Shown: positions 51,771 to 63,851, counted from the first letter of the stretch. The stretch: 64,000 nucleotides of DNA from Owenia fusiformis (GCA_903813345.2 CAIIXF020000011.1:25290166-25354165); one strand, 5' to 3'. Translations and numbers: made by a program. Notes: generated by a model from the sequence alone, not told the origin.

Positions 51771-52646
51771 TATAGAGGGAGAATTTGAGTCTTTTAAAAC
51801 ATATTTCACTTTTCATAAATTTCTTACTTTTTTCTAACTCTGCTGGATTACTCACTTCCGGGTTAGTTTCATTTTCATTTTACTTTTTTCTCATTGGCTC
51901 AGATCTGGTCATGTGACCAAATTCTGACCAATGATATAGCCTAAAGATTGGCCCCCTTGTGGCCCATGTTTTTCAATTAACAAGCACATGCTACTTTTGG
52001 GAACTGGAACCAGCAGAAATTACTTTGTAGATAAATCTTGACATAAATGAAGGCTGGGTAAGCTTTATTTATTGGACTAAATTCTCCCCACATTATTTGC
52101 TAACTTTTGTACACTTTATTTCACTTTTTAAGTTTGATTTTTAATAGATATTTTGGATTGCAAAACATTGTGTTTCTTTTTATTCCCACATATTAAGCTG
52201 CTTCTGACTCCATCTTACAACAAAAGCACATGAACAATCATTTTTTATTATAGTCTAATATTCAGCCCCGACTCTGGGGTCATTATAATATTTTCTCTAG
52301 GCTCTATTTTTATGCATTTTTTTGGAGACCACTATCAAAAATATGAAATTTTGAAATTTATCAACCAAAATAAATCGTCGAACAGACACAAGCACTAAGT
52401 AGGAACCCACAGTCTCAGTCACAAATTTGACAAAATCAAAATAAATATTTTTCCGCCATGTTTTTCAATTTTTCAACATTGTATGTTGCACATATGCAAG
52501 AAATACCGAATTTCGTCACTGAAACAATAATCAGATACATACCTTATAATGCGTTTTATATCTCCATCAACTCAATTAGCCTAGTTTTCATTTAAAGTGG
52601 TTTAAATCGCAAGAAATATCTCAAATTTTGAATAAAAGTGTCGTAA

Positions 52647-52660
52647 GTTGCTAGGCAATT
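52647..52660. promoter_or_regulatory. X-box-like RFX site
   Basis: GTTGCTAGGCAATT is one base from the palindromic X-box (GTTGCYARGCAAC) bound by RFX factors, which control ciliary genes. It lies in the spacer between the divergent ciliary genes DNAH1 and TTLL2. Confidence 0.5.
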
Positions 52661-52661
52661 A

Positions 52662-52674
52662 TTGCGCATGCGTC
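52662..52674. promoter_or_regulatory. NRF1-like palindrome
   Basis: TTGCGCATGCGTC fits the NRF1 consensus (YGCGCAYGCGCR) except at its edge and starts two bases after the X-box. Similar sites are at 51487-51499 and 53580-53591, the last followed by a CRE-like TGATGTCAC. Confidence 0.4.
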
Positions 52675-52860
52675 AATTTTTATGACACTTGTGATTCTAA
52701 TTTGGCCCCAAATAAGGGCTGTTATGTGGAAACATTTTAATATATTATCAGATAAATAAATGAAATATATTATAAAACGTAGATATATCAAAAATTCTCT
52801 TTTTAAAAGTAATTATTGACTTGTAAAAATAGTACTTTCTTTCTCGTCAAAAAGGTCAGA

Positions 52861-52946
52861 GGTCAAATAACAATGCTAGACCACTGTTGGACAGATGATG
52901 AGTTCTTAATGAATACTGTTCCATTTATGGATATAAACCATGCATG
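52861..52946 (+). other. Candidate upstream non-coding exon of TTLL2
   Basis: A strong donor (CATG|GTAAGT) is at 52947, about 290 bases downstream of an RFX/NRF1-like site pair. An ATG at 52873 opens a small frame that would meet a stop exactly at the junction if spliced to 57438, so it could act as an upstream ORF. The 5' limit is a guess and there is no transcript evidence. Confidence 0.3.
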
Positions 52947-53247
52947 GTAAGTATTTGAAATCATTTGAACTTCTTATTAATTTCTTCAATATTCTTATAA
53001 ATTTAGCAATAGATCTATTGATGTAATTACTGTAATATTGGACTGTAAAACTAAAGTCAAAAATTGTTTGGCCACTGAATCTTCAGTGTCAGCTGTATGA
53101 TAAATGTTATTCCAGGATATTTTACTTTGAAAAGTCAACAGGTTGACAACATCCTATACAAATTAGTTTTGTCAAATTATACATATTCATTCATGCATGA
53201 ATTTGTATAGGCATCTTTTGTATGTACTAAGTTCTATAAAGTTCAGG

Positions 53248-53325
53248 TAGGTGCATTATAGGTGCATTCATGCGCCTCTGGGCCTTTATATATTTATCTG
53301 AGATTTGTCATGGCCCCAGAGGCGC
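53248..53325. repeat. Palindromic repeat, copy 1
   Basis: ATGCGCCTCTGGGCC and its near inverse GGCCCCAGAGGCGCAT flank a short AT-rich centre with TTATCTGAGATTTGTCA. The same unit recurs at about 54182-54243. Confidence 0.65.
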
Positions 53326-54102
53326 ATCACCAAGCATTAAAAACCCTAGGCAAGTTGAGATTCTGAAAAACAACCGATCGGTTGTTTTTGCTTTTTCTCG
53401 GAGCTCCTTACCTTAATCTTTTAAATTTTTGGACCACTATGTAGCGACGTTGTTTGTCTTCAAATTGACCCTAGTTGTAATCATGTTTATAGTGGAAATT
53501 ATATCAAGAAGCGTCTTTGTATTTTTCAGGTTAGAGAAAGTCGAACGAATTCTCAAAATTGAGTTGACCTACATAATTTATGCGCATGCGTGATGTCACA
53601 AGTCACGTGACTAAATGAATCTGCATATGGTCTAAACAATTAAGAGTCACTATCTCTGTTTGGTATTCCTTATTAAAACTAGAAACTATAATAAAAGTCA
53701 CTGTCTATAATGAGAATTCCTTAATTAAACTTCAACATATGTGATTCACTCCCGGGGATTCACTGTTGAATATTGCTTACTATGCAGTCTGATTGATATG
53801 AACTTTATGTAGTAAAATAGATGGCATCGTATACATTATGGAATTCCCTATCTCTTCTCGCGAAGTCTCGTGCCGCTATAGAAAATTTTGAAATAATTTA
53901 AAAAGTGATGATTTTCCTATAGTATCAGCGCAATTACATCGTGCAGAACAACTTATGTATGGTAAGTTTAACAATTTATCATATAACATTACATTGGGAC
54001 AAATATATTTAAAAAAACCAAATGGGAATCAAAAGAAATCAACTCCAAAGTAGCGCTGGGTTCAAAAAAATTTAATTTTCTGAAGTTTGAGGATTTTAAT
54101 AC

Positions 54103-54300
54103 AGGTGCATCCACGGCTCTAGTGACCCTATCAAAACTCCGAGAGTCAAATAAGTCACTAGAGCCGTGGATCCACGTCTAGGTGCATTAATGCGCCTCTG
54201 GTGTTTTATTCATATATCTGAGATTTGTCACGACCCCAGACCCTAGTGACCCTATTAAAACTCCTATAGTTAAAAAGTAACTCGAGGCATGGGCTTCCGC
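54103..54300. repeat. Palindromic repeat, copy 2, with an added hairpin
   Basis: TGCATCCACGGCTCTAGTGACC at the left pairs with GTCACTAGAGCCGTGGATCC about 45 bases later. A second copy of the 53248 unit follows, and then a degenerate copy of the first arm (CCTAGTGACCCTATTAAAAC). Confidence 0.65.
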
Positions 54301-54416
54301 GTCTATAGTTCAAGAGGACAGTACACCCGGGACAGTACAGTAATCCTCTATCATCGGATTATGACAGTTTTACATACTTTTCGCTGTATCATTTCTGCTT
54401 CAGATAATGGCTGGTA

Positions 54417-54812
54417 TAGTCAAAACAGAAATGTTTGTAACTACTTTGAATTTAAAAAATAAGCAATCAAATGACCATATTGAAACAGTATATGTAAAAA
54501 TAGAAACATTTATATTTATCCTAACTTTTGTATATTTCAGATAGTAATGTATAATGTGTAGCAAAGCTGTGGCCTTTTGTAATTTTTGGAGTTTCAGCCA
54601 TGTTAATTTTTCCGAAAATAACATGGCAGAGAAGTATCAAAATATAAGAGGACAAAGATATGATAGCTAAACTACAAAACAAACTGAAATATACAAAAGT
54701 TAGGATAAATATAAATGTTTCTATTTCTACATAAACTGTTTCAATATGGTCATTTGATTGCTTATTTTTTAAATTCAAAGTACATTAGTCACAAACATTT
54801 CTGTTTTGACTG
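54417..54812. mobile_element. Foldback MITE with about 125-bp arms
   Basis: The right end is exactly CTGTTTTGACTG; the left has one change. The arms (54417-54541 and about 54687-54812) are nearly identical inverses, sharing AAGCAATCAAATGACCATAT, and TA flanks both ends. No coding content. Confidence 0.85.
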
Positions 54813-57437
54813 TAGACTATTTTTTCTATGAAGTTTTTGCTATTTTTCCCTGTCTAAATGTGCATTGAAGGGACTTAAATATTAGAGATCTGACAAAGTA
54901 TCTATGGTTTTGAAAAATTATGATCATGTTACAATTCTACTTTTCACCTTCATCATTTCATGTCATAGTTATAATATAAATCATAATAAATGTCTATCAG
55001 TATTTATAAGTTCTGACTTTATTTCAGGATAAACCATCAATTTTTAAGGTTATACATGACTCACACCATCAGTGTCTGTCTTGCGATGTCATCAATGATC
55101 AAAAGTTGAATTAGAAATAAATTATTTCATAACCAAATATATTCTGTGGGATTAATACTGAAGTATCAAGGACGTCTCTTTGCAACACATTTAAACTATG
55201 AAATATGTTTTTATATTATGCCTTTAATTCCCATATTAAAATGTAATAATTATCAGCGAAATATCATGTTAATGAAATATGCAGACAGACATACTTTGAT
55301 TCCTCTGGCGTTATCAATTATTCACAACATCAGCCCAATTGGATAAATTATTCATTAAACAATCTAATTATCAGAAATGCTCATCTATAATCTAATAATG
55401 TTCACCTGTTATACTGGGATAATGTCTCTAAGGTTCATTATTATGACTGGTAACAAATGTAAGCTTTTCAGTGTTTTTGTTAAGCTAGATTAACGGAATA
55501 AAGTGTTTAGCATATGTCATGTCTCATTTTTTATTTGAAAAAGCACTGTTTGCCCCACTTTGTATTTATTAACAATAAACCATAATATTGTGTTTGACTG
55601 AATTAAAATGTTCAACACTATAAGGCATAAAAGTGGCAACATATTATTGTTCTAGCAGACATTTTTTTATTATGACACCTCCAGAAGTGGTGACACATTG
55701 TTATAGTCTCCTTGTTATATTGTGAATGGTATTCGGTTGTCAGTTTAATGCCTCTAACAAATGGCAGGTAGTGACATTTTTCATGTTAGTGCTTTGTATA
55801 CCTCTGGCTCTTTCTACCAATTTTTGTCACCCTCATCACTGTTTTGTATTTGTCATGGGTATCCATACAAATGCATTTGTTACTGCGACCAGGTTGTGAC
55901 ATTTTGTCATATTAATCATAGATGCCTTGTTTTATAAAGATAAAAGAAAATCAATGTTATTGTTGAGAAAAAACATTCATTTATTGATTGTCTCACAATC
56001 AGTATACATTCATACAGTATATTGATATTTCTCTCTCATAAATAAATAACCAAATTTTGCTGAGTTTACCTTGTCTAAATAATTTTACAGTTGTATAATG
56101 CATCATATAATATGAAACTTTCTCACATGGAACTATAATACTTATTTTCATACTTAAAGTTTATTTGTCACTAGGTCTTATGCTAAATTATCCTCAATGG
56201 TATAGCAATATTTACAGAGGAATATTTCATTTGGATCAATATCTAGTAAATATGTACTTACAAGTGCCAACTAATATGATACCCACAAAATTTTGAAATT
56301 TTAATTGTAATTCAGTTCCTTACCTTTCAGAGTCTTTACTTAGGCCTTAATCCAATATGATTTCTCTTTAAATGAAAAGACCAGAAGTGGTTTTGATTTC
56401 TGTGTAATTATAACTCTTGGTAATTTCTCTATTTATTTAATCCCTTACTTTGATAAATTATTTTAAAGCCAATTCTATGTATTATTTTGCATGTTCAAAT
56501 AGTTTTGATAATTAAGGGCATTTCATAGGGTCAACTGAACCCATGGGAGAAAAATCATACAAAAGATTAACGATTAAATGAGATGTTATATTCAAGGGAA
56601 TTATTTTTTATTGAAATATATGCTGCAGGCAACATCAATTTTCCTCTCCAGTTTCCAGCCTTCATTCATGTATTTGCTTCATAAATAGGAGTTATTAATT
56701 TGGGAAGTTATTGAAATGTTTGCATTGTTCATAAGATTGCAATAACTGAATAAGGAGGATATTGTTTATTTTATCTTTATTTCCCGTATCAGAGATATGG
56801 ATCTGGAGCAACAACAGTTTTTACATATAAAATATCAGATCATGATTATAAATATATGGAAAATACATAATAGAAAAGAAGAAGAGTATTTACATATCAT
56901 AATTTTTTAAAGAGATTCTGAACATATGCAGGTTTTTGCACTAATGTAATGATATATACAATGTAGTTAATAGTTTCATATGTTAATTCATCTAAATTAA
57001 ATAGAACATCAGTCGAACTGCCCAGTAAGGCCTCGTGCCATAGTCTTTCCTCAAGTATGTTAATTTGACCATTTTCTCCAAATATGTACCTTTCGAGATA
57101 AAATTTCTTATGGACTCTGTGATAAAATTATATCTTGTACTTAAAGACAAATGTTCATAAGATTGCAATGAGAAGGATAGCATTTGAATCTTTTTATTTT
57201 GTTCAAAAAAATCCCTAATCAAATTTCATTGGCATGTGCTTGCTTCATATATCATGGTCATTAATTAATTAAAAATATGGTAAAATGAATATTTTATTAA
57301 TAGCGAGATTTTGATTAGAATTGAATGGTTCTGAATTACCATACTTAACCATGCAATATCATCAGGATGATTCTCTCATGTCTATTTCCAATTTCCATTC
57401 AATAAATAAACTAATTATTAATTCTGTTTTGTTTCCA
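54813..57437. other. AT-rich stretch before TTLL2
   Basis: Probably a 5'UTR intron of TTLL2. I see no coding exon. One inverted copy of the AACATGCAAAATGTCACC repeat is near 55735-55800. Confidence 0.5.
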
Positions 57438-57469
57438 GAGAGAAACAGTCCTATTGATAAATATAATAC
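57438..57469 (+). other. TTLL2: 5'UTR part of the TTLL2 coding exon
   Basis: A textbook acceptor (TTTTGTTTCCAG) ends at 57437, leaving a 32-base leader before the ATG. Transcription must start further upstream. Confidence 0.7.
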
Positions 57470-59695
57470 ATGGCGGACAGTAAACAGCTGATCTTTCGTA
57501 TCAACGACAATGGCGTTGGACCAGAGATTGTCCGTCATGTTTTTCTGGAAAGAGGCTGGATAGAGTTTGACGAGGATCAGCATTGTGATTATGAATGGAA
57601 CTTTTGGTGGAAAACATCCCGATTTCGACAATCGGATTACGACCAGTTGATGTCATGGCAACGAATAAATCACTACCCAAAGACATCAATAATCACCAGA
57701 AAAGACAGCTTAGCCCGGAATCTCAAGCGTATGAAATGTGTGTATGGCGCTGGTGCATTTAACTTTAGCCCAAATGCGTTTAATTTACCAAATGACTATA
57801 AAAAATTTGTCGGGGAATATGCCAAACTTAAAGAGAAAAATCCAGACGAGGAATTATATTGGATTTGTAAACCAGCTGATATGTCTCGAGGTCGGGGAAT
57901 ATTTATATTCCAGGAACTAAATGAATTGCAATATGATTGTAGCGCAGTGGTACAGAAATACATCCCAGATCCCTTGTTGATATCAGGATACAAGTTTGAT
58001 TTAAGACTTTATGTGGGAGTACCAAGCTTTCAACCGCTGTACGTGTATATTTACCAGGAAGGCCTATGTAGATTCAGCACTGAAAAATATGACCTCACAA
58101 CACTTCATAATCAATATTCTCACCTCACAAACACGTCTATCAATAAACATGGTCCTTCTTACAGTGCGGAAAAAGAGCGAATAGGTCCAGGATGTAAATG
58201 GACGTTAACCCAGTTACGTTACTATTTTAGACAATGTCATATTGATGACCGGGTGCTATGGCAACAAATTGTCAACATCATAATATTGACCCTAGTTACC
58301 CAGGCCTCTGAGATCCCAAAAGTGAACAACTGTTATGAACTTTATGGCTTTGACATCCTGGTGGATGAAAGTCTCAAGCCATGGCTACTGGAGGTTAACT
58401 TTAGCCCTGCGATGAGCACAGACTCCCCCGTTGATCTCCTCGTCAAAAAGCCTCTGTTGCATGACCTTATAGAAATGTGCAACTACAAACCTGGGGATGT
58501 TGAACGAGGTGGAAATAATTTTAAACAGAGACAGTTGAGGAAAGCTTATGCTAGCCCTATGGTGTCGGGTCGTTCTTCAACCTTAAGTCAACCTGGAAGG
58601 TGGTCGAGTAATAGTAATCGCCTACCTGATATAAAACCTAGGATTTACAACTCTAGCCCAAGATTACTCTCAAGGGGTAAACTGCGCACCCCGCTGAAGA
58701 GTCGTAAAGGGGATAAAGCTACAGGTGGTGAGGAAGAAGGGACAGATGATGCGGAGAGTGAGGAGGATGGACCCGTGCCCCTGGTGCCTGGCTGTGGCTT
58801 ACCCTCTGTCCAACAACCTATGGAAGAATTCTCAAATCAGCGTTACTCAAGCTCAAGTTCTGGACGTTCAAGCTCAAGTAGTAGCTCTCCTCCCGGTCAC
58901 CATGGCTCCCTCAATAGGCCAGACAAAGACATTAGATCACCAGGCCTTAATAAGATTAAGGAGTGCCAAATTTCTTCCAAAAAACGCAATAATTCAAAGA
59001 CATCTCTTTGTTCAGTTGATAGTGCTTTCTCAAGTGACAACTCAGAATCGTTAACTGTAGCAAAGGGGAATAAATCTAGTAAAAGGATGCCAACTTTAAG
59101 ATCCAAAAGCTCAAAGTTTTCCAGCTCTATGCAAAGAGACCATGAAAGTGTGAAAGGGATGGGTCGAAGTTTACCTAGGATGATATCAGATGACACTCAG
59201 TATACAGTTGAAGGACATTCTAAGCCAGTTCATAAACCAACGACTACCAAAACAGGAAGTCAACGATCTTCGTCACGTCAACATGACTCTTCCCGTTCAC
59301 AGCGCTCTGGTGTTGCTTTCACTGCTAATCCCATTGCGACAAAATCGTTTATGTCAAATCGAGTGCATTCTCATGGTGAAGTACACAAAACTGAGGCCAG
59401 GGACCAGGTGTCACCAAAATCGAAGGGCCCGCCTCAAAAAATTGGTGGTTTCTTCCTGACTTACCCATTTAATGAAATGTCAAGAAAATCAGGTGCTAAT
59501 ATTGATATCAAAATGGTTATAAGGGAATGTCAGCGTTTGCTGAAGTTAAAACGACAGGAATTGAATAATGAGAGGACGAAAAAAACCTCTTATGTGGGGC
59601 GGGATGAGACCCCTGAGGTGCAAGAAATGTATGAAGGACTTCTTAGACAAACATCATCCTTATGGGGACCTGTGAAAACGCCTGAACCTGAATGA
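57470..59695 (+). CDS. TTLL2: Tubulin tyrosine ligase-like 2 (probable polyglutamylase), intronless CDS
   Basis: This is a 741-residue frame starting at ATG 57470, just after a splice acceptor at 57436-57437 (GTTTCCAG), so its 5'UTR is split. Residues about 6-345 form the TTL ATP-grasp domain: RNLKRMK-like NLKRMKCVYG, WICKPADMSRGRGIFIF (about 131-147, with K134), VQKYIPDPLLISGYKFDLR, HLTNTSINKHGPSY, GCKWTL, ELYGFDILVDESLKPWLLEVN (E308, N310) and SPAMSTDSPVDLLVK. These agree with TTLL2 as I remember it. TTLL enzymes add glutamate side chains to axonemal tubulin. The last 390 residues are Ser/Lys/Arg-rich, with an acidic patch and serine runs, and look disordered. Human TTLL2 is also essentially intronless. 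TTLL9 or another TTLL is less likely. Confidence 0.88.
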   Translation: MADSKQLIFRINDNGVGPEIVRHVFLERGWIEFDEDQHCDYEWNFWWKTSRFRQSDYDQLMSWQRINHYPKTSIITRKDSLARNLKRMKCVYGAGAFNFSPNAFNLPNDYKKFVGEYAKLKEKNPDEELYWICKPADMSRGRGIFIFQELNELQYDCSAVVQKYIPDPLLISGYKFDLRLYVGVPSFQPLYVYIYQEGLCRFSTEKYDLTTLHNQYSHLTNTSINKHGPSYSAEKERIGPGCKWTLTQLRYYFRQCHIDDRVLWQQIVNIIILTLVTQASEIPKVNNCYELYGFDILVDESLKPWLLEVNFSPAMSTDSPVDLLVKKPLLHDLIEMCNYKPGDVERGGNNFKQRQLRKAYASPMVSGRSSTLSQPGRWSSNSNRLPDIKPRIYNSSPRLLSRGKLRTPLKSRKGDKATGGEEEGTDDAESEEDGPVPLVPGCGLPSVQQPMEEFSNQRYSSSSSGRSSSSSSSPPGHHGSLNRPDKDIRSPGLNKIKECQISSKKRNNSKTSLCSVDSAFSSDNSESLTVAKGNKSSKRMPTLRSKSSKFSSSMQRDHESVKGMGRSLPRMISDDTQYTVEGHSKPVHKPTTTKTGSQRSSSRQHDSSRSQRSGVAFTANPIATKSFMSNRVHSHGEVHKTEARDQVSPKSKGPPQKIGGFFLTYPFNEMSRKSGANIDIKMVIRECQRLLKLKRQELNNERTKKTSYVGRDETPEVQEMYEGLLRQTSSLWGPVKTPEPE

Positions 59696-59834
59696 TACAC
59701 AGCATGTACATGTAGGTAATTATTTAATTTATACTACCTTGCATGTACTCTCACTCTTATCTAATAGATACTCATTCTTAATCTAAATTAAAACAATTCT
59801 TTAACTTGCGCCATTGATATGCAGTAGTTTTCTC

Positions 59835-60025
59835 CCTAGCATGAAAGCAAGTGGCTGCACCCACTTGAGATTTTGATAATAGGCATACACCCACCTGAGA
59901 ATTTATTAGCACCCACTTGAAATTTGAAGTCTTGCAAAATAGGAATATTTTGAGCAAATTTCGAATTGATTATGAAATTAAGAATTCTGCACCCACTTGA
60001 GAAAAAATCCCAGGGAGACCACTGC
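59835..60025. repeat. GCACCCACTTGAGA dispersed repeat
   Basis: CTGCACCCACTTGAGA occurs three times in variants and the unit ends with AATCCCAGGGAGACCACTG. A related degraded copy is at 34860-35025 (GCACCCACTTGAGAATC ... AATCCTGGGAAGAACACTG). Confidence 0.6.
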
Positions 60026-60857
60026 ATGTACACTACAAGCCTTCTTATCTATTGTGGTATCCACCTACCAGGTACTATCTTTCAGAAAGGAGTTGCTCTC
60101 GCATGCATCAGACAAAATGTACTTGTAAAATTAGAATACTCTTGTATCTTTAACTAACTATCTAGGCTTAAAAAAGAATTTGCTCATCTATTGAACAGAT
60201 CAGCATTGCCTTTGAAAATGTTTTTTGATACCATGGACTTGAAGAAGGAACATCTCCTAAAAAATTTGATGCTAATGTTTATCACTTAAAGTGGCTTCCA
60301 TGATATTGACTGAACATTATGGTGTAGAGAAATCATAATTTTACTGAGTGGCTTCATGAAAATATAAACATCATTATAAGCAACCTTCTGTTCATTCTTA
60401 GGTTTATTTTTGTCAAGATTTGATATTTTCAAAAAAGAAGGTTATTTTAAGAATTATAGTCCAACAGGTGTTACAATTTTATGTAATTTTGAGAGTTATT
60501 TAAAGGTTGCCATTTAACACAAGAGTGTTAGTATCATAATGATAGGCCTTTATGATACACCAACTACAGTTTTAGAACAGCTTAAACCAACATTGATCGT
60601 TAGAAAAATACATTGCAATAGACTAATTGAGTGGTTGCTTAAAATAGTTGCTCTCGTGGATTTTTCAATATAATCGATGGAATTTATACCGATTATTAGA
60701 TAAAAAGTTGATAGGTCCAATACAAATAAAAGTATGGAAATTCTGTTTGAAACCAGTTGCATCAGTCATTAACTACTTTCTAAGGCTTTATGTATTAGTT
60801 AAGTCCAACTTATGTCAGACATTGCCCCAATATTTTAACATCGTGCCAGGGATAGTT

Positions 60858-61499
60858 TTTTTTTTTTTTTTTTTTTAATTAATTTATTAACATTGAAACA
60901 ACATTTATACAATTTTTACATAATATACAATGGTTACATTGGTACTTATACAGGAATACAGAACTTATTGGTTATAGATTTTACTATTTCTAATTTTCCA
61001 AATTTCAAACTTGTGTTTAAACACTAGCTGGTTTCTATGGCATTTGCTCTCAAAATCTCCTTCATTGCTATAAAATAAAATTTCTTGTTCAGAAAACTTT
61101 AAATTTTGAGTATTTACATATTCCTTTGCATTCGTACAATTGACAAATAAGTGTTTATGACTTTCTGCTTCAACATTGCATATTTTACAAATTCCATTTG
61201 ACTTCTGAATTTTTTGTAATTTTTTTTCTGTCCATATGGCTCCATTAAAACATTTAAATATAAATTCTTTAACATTATTGCTAATGTTACATTTAAACAA
61301 AATCTTATAAAAATCTGAGAAATCCGTTTGAGCAAACTGCTCAGACCAATACTCTTCTGATTTGGATTCTGTTAAACTGTTTTTTACAAACCCTTTTCTT
61401 ATTGATTGCACATTGATTTTCTGTACAGGAATACAATTAAAATATATTTTGCTTTCACTGTTTTTTAATGCCTCAATCTTGATTCTGTCTAACTGGGAT
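60858..61499 (-). mobile_element. 5'-truncated non-LTR retrotransposon with poly(A) and target duplication
   Basis: The minus-strand frame 60965-61411 resembles the zinc-knuckle tail of LINE reverse transcriptases (CKICNVEAESHKHLFVNC: Cys-x2-Cys ... His-x4-Cys). A roughly 20-base poly(A) on the minus strand follows. AGGGATAGTT is repeated exactly at 60848-60857 and 61500-61509. Only the last 640 bases of the element were inserted. It is a dead-on-arrival copy. Confidence 0.88.
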
Positions 61500-61509
61500 A
61501 GGGATAGTT

Positions 61510-63851
61510 ATCGATGCAAAACTATTAACATTGATCTTTCCCACAATTCCCAGGGGTGCTAATTCCTAATTTTATTTATTCGGACAAAATATCTCTCTTT
61601 TGGCAGTGTAAGCAAATTTTCAGCAGAGTGCAGTTTATAGATTTTCAACAGTTTGCAGGAACAAGTTGCTCTAAAGTTGTGGAGGTCAGTGTGGCTTTCC
61701 TTAATTGAAAATTTCAAATCCAAAAATCACACAATGTTCTTGACAAAGCACCGAATTTCTCTTGCTACATACTTAAAGTGGCATAGAGAGCATTGGCAAT
61801 TTGCATGGCCAGCCATGAGGCAGCACCAAAATTTTTTTTTAAATATATTTATTCAGATTTTTTTCACTAAAACTGGAAATAAGTCCAAAGGTAGCAAAAC
61901 TCCTGTAGTCTAAATTTGCTTTGCCTATTTGCATTTACAATTTTTTCTCCTGGCTACACCACTGGAGAGGCACCTGCTATTAAGGCACTTGTGTTTAATC
62001 TCTTTTAGAATAAGTCTGAAGTATCACTTCATGAATTTTCAGAAAGGTTTTATATTTGGTAAATACTTCATTCAATATTTAATACATACTTCATTATAAA
62101 AATCCAGTTTCAAAATTGTATTCAAAATAATTATTGAACAGTTAAATATGTTAAGCATAATTCTTTATACCTGTTGTCAACTTTTAACCCTTTCCATTGA
62201 ATTGATTTTGTATTTTAACATTAAATTATTGGATTCAATGTATACTGAAAGAGTTTGATACGAAATCTTGAAGTTTGTTTACTTCAATCTTAGCAACCAT
62301 GAAGTTAATCTGAAATGATCGGTAAAATATTATTCTAAAATATTCTTTTATTCTAGATATTGTCCTTAAAATTTTCTTTGTAAATTATATATGTTGTTTT
62401 TAAAATTAAGCTTTGATATTTAAGCTGTGATTTCCCATATTATTTTCTATAGCCAGTTTTTCAAAATTGCAAATGAAATTGAAAAAATGAAAAAACATTT
62501 GATGTGTCGGTATGTTCAAACTATTTTATTCTGTTTTCTGAAAAAAGTTATTTTCGGTCAGGATAATGTTATTGACAGATTCAGTGTCAATCATCAATTT
62601 TTTAGTGACATTTTTCTTAAGAACTTGAATTACTTCAGTATTTATGGTATTTGAAATTATTCCATGATAGAATAATTTCCAGCAATTTGATTGGCTCACA
62701 TGTGATCTTTCTTACTGAGATCATATCTGTTCTACATACTGATATCTCCAAGTCATATTTCTTTCATTATTTAAAGTATAATGTACCATATTATATATAA
62801 TATGACATACTGAGTCACTGCATCATATTACATCATACATCATTTTATTCAATGATTTCTCAAAAAATACCTCCAGGAATATTAACTTTCTCAGCATATT
62901 TTGGGTATTTTACATGCATCATTTAACATTAGATTAGAAATTGAGAGTATAGAATATGGTAAGTACCCGAGACTTTGTGCAGTGCAAGATTATAGACAAT
63001 ATCCAAGATGATAAGCAGCACGTGACATCATCATGGTATCAGATGCTATTTTAGAGCACCTTAGTATGTGTAAACATGTCTCAACATTCACTATTGAATT
63101 TTTTATTGAACCACATTAAAAGATCTGATGTCATTATAATGCGCCCACCCAGGAAAATATACAGTGGTCATGTTCTAAAATGCAAAATATGACAAAAAAG
63201 AATGAAATAAGCAAGGAATAAAGTAAATAGGCACATGATCAATAATCTAAACGGGATAAAAAGCCAGAACTTTATTCAGTCCATTCAAGATTTTCAGAAA
63301 AATGAGTAAAATTTGAATGGCAAGAAGGTATATTTTGACCTGGGATTCTGCACTAAAACCTGAATAAACTTATTGTTGCTTTATGTTTATATAAACAGGG
63401 AACAAGAGTACTTTCAGAACCGTTTAAAAATATAACATCTTATGTTACAGAAATCATTAGTTCAAAATCCTGTTAACTCCTTTTACAAATATAATATGAG
63501 AATGTGGCTTTTATATGAATTATTGGATTATAAGATCATGTGACGTAACGTCTCTCTTTAGACTATTGACCCTTGGTGACTGATGTCATAGTGACATGGT
63601 TTTCTATATAAAATAGAAATACATACATTTATGATGTTTAAATATCTGTATTCTGATTTGTCAAAAATAACAATCAACTATTAATGTACCTGTCATTTAG
63701 TATTTGTTGTCTACATGTAACTATGCAATATTGACACATCATTTACAAGCCAAAATACATTTTAAGCTGTTCAAATGTTCCTTTAAAGGCTATGATATTT
63801 TGCTGACAATTTCACTGCTACCCACTTAATTACACAGATGTATCGTCGGTC
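61510..63851. other. Spacer between the LINE fragment and the last gene
   Basis: AT-rich sequence without a supported gene. Sequence just before 63852 is likely the 5'UTR or promoter of the gene starting there. Confidence 0.5.

Larger units (their letters stand above)
47844..52646. other. Spacer upstream of DNAH1 coding exon 1
   Basis: This must hold the non-coding 5' exon(s) of DNAH1 on the minus strand, but I cannot place them. Present are a 44-bp duplication, the compound inverted-repeat element, CpG-bearing sequence around 49480-49930, a hairpin GGGACGCAA/TTGCGTCCC near 50849-50903, and the hAT-like element. Confidence 0.5.

Noticed and set aside
58725-59459. Several 89-109 codon frames on both strands
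   Set aside because: Shadows of the TTLL2 C-terminal coding sequence.
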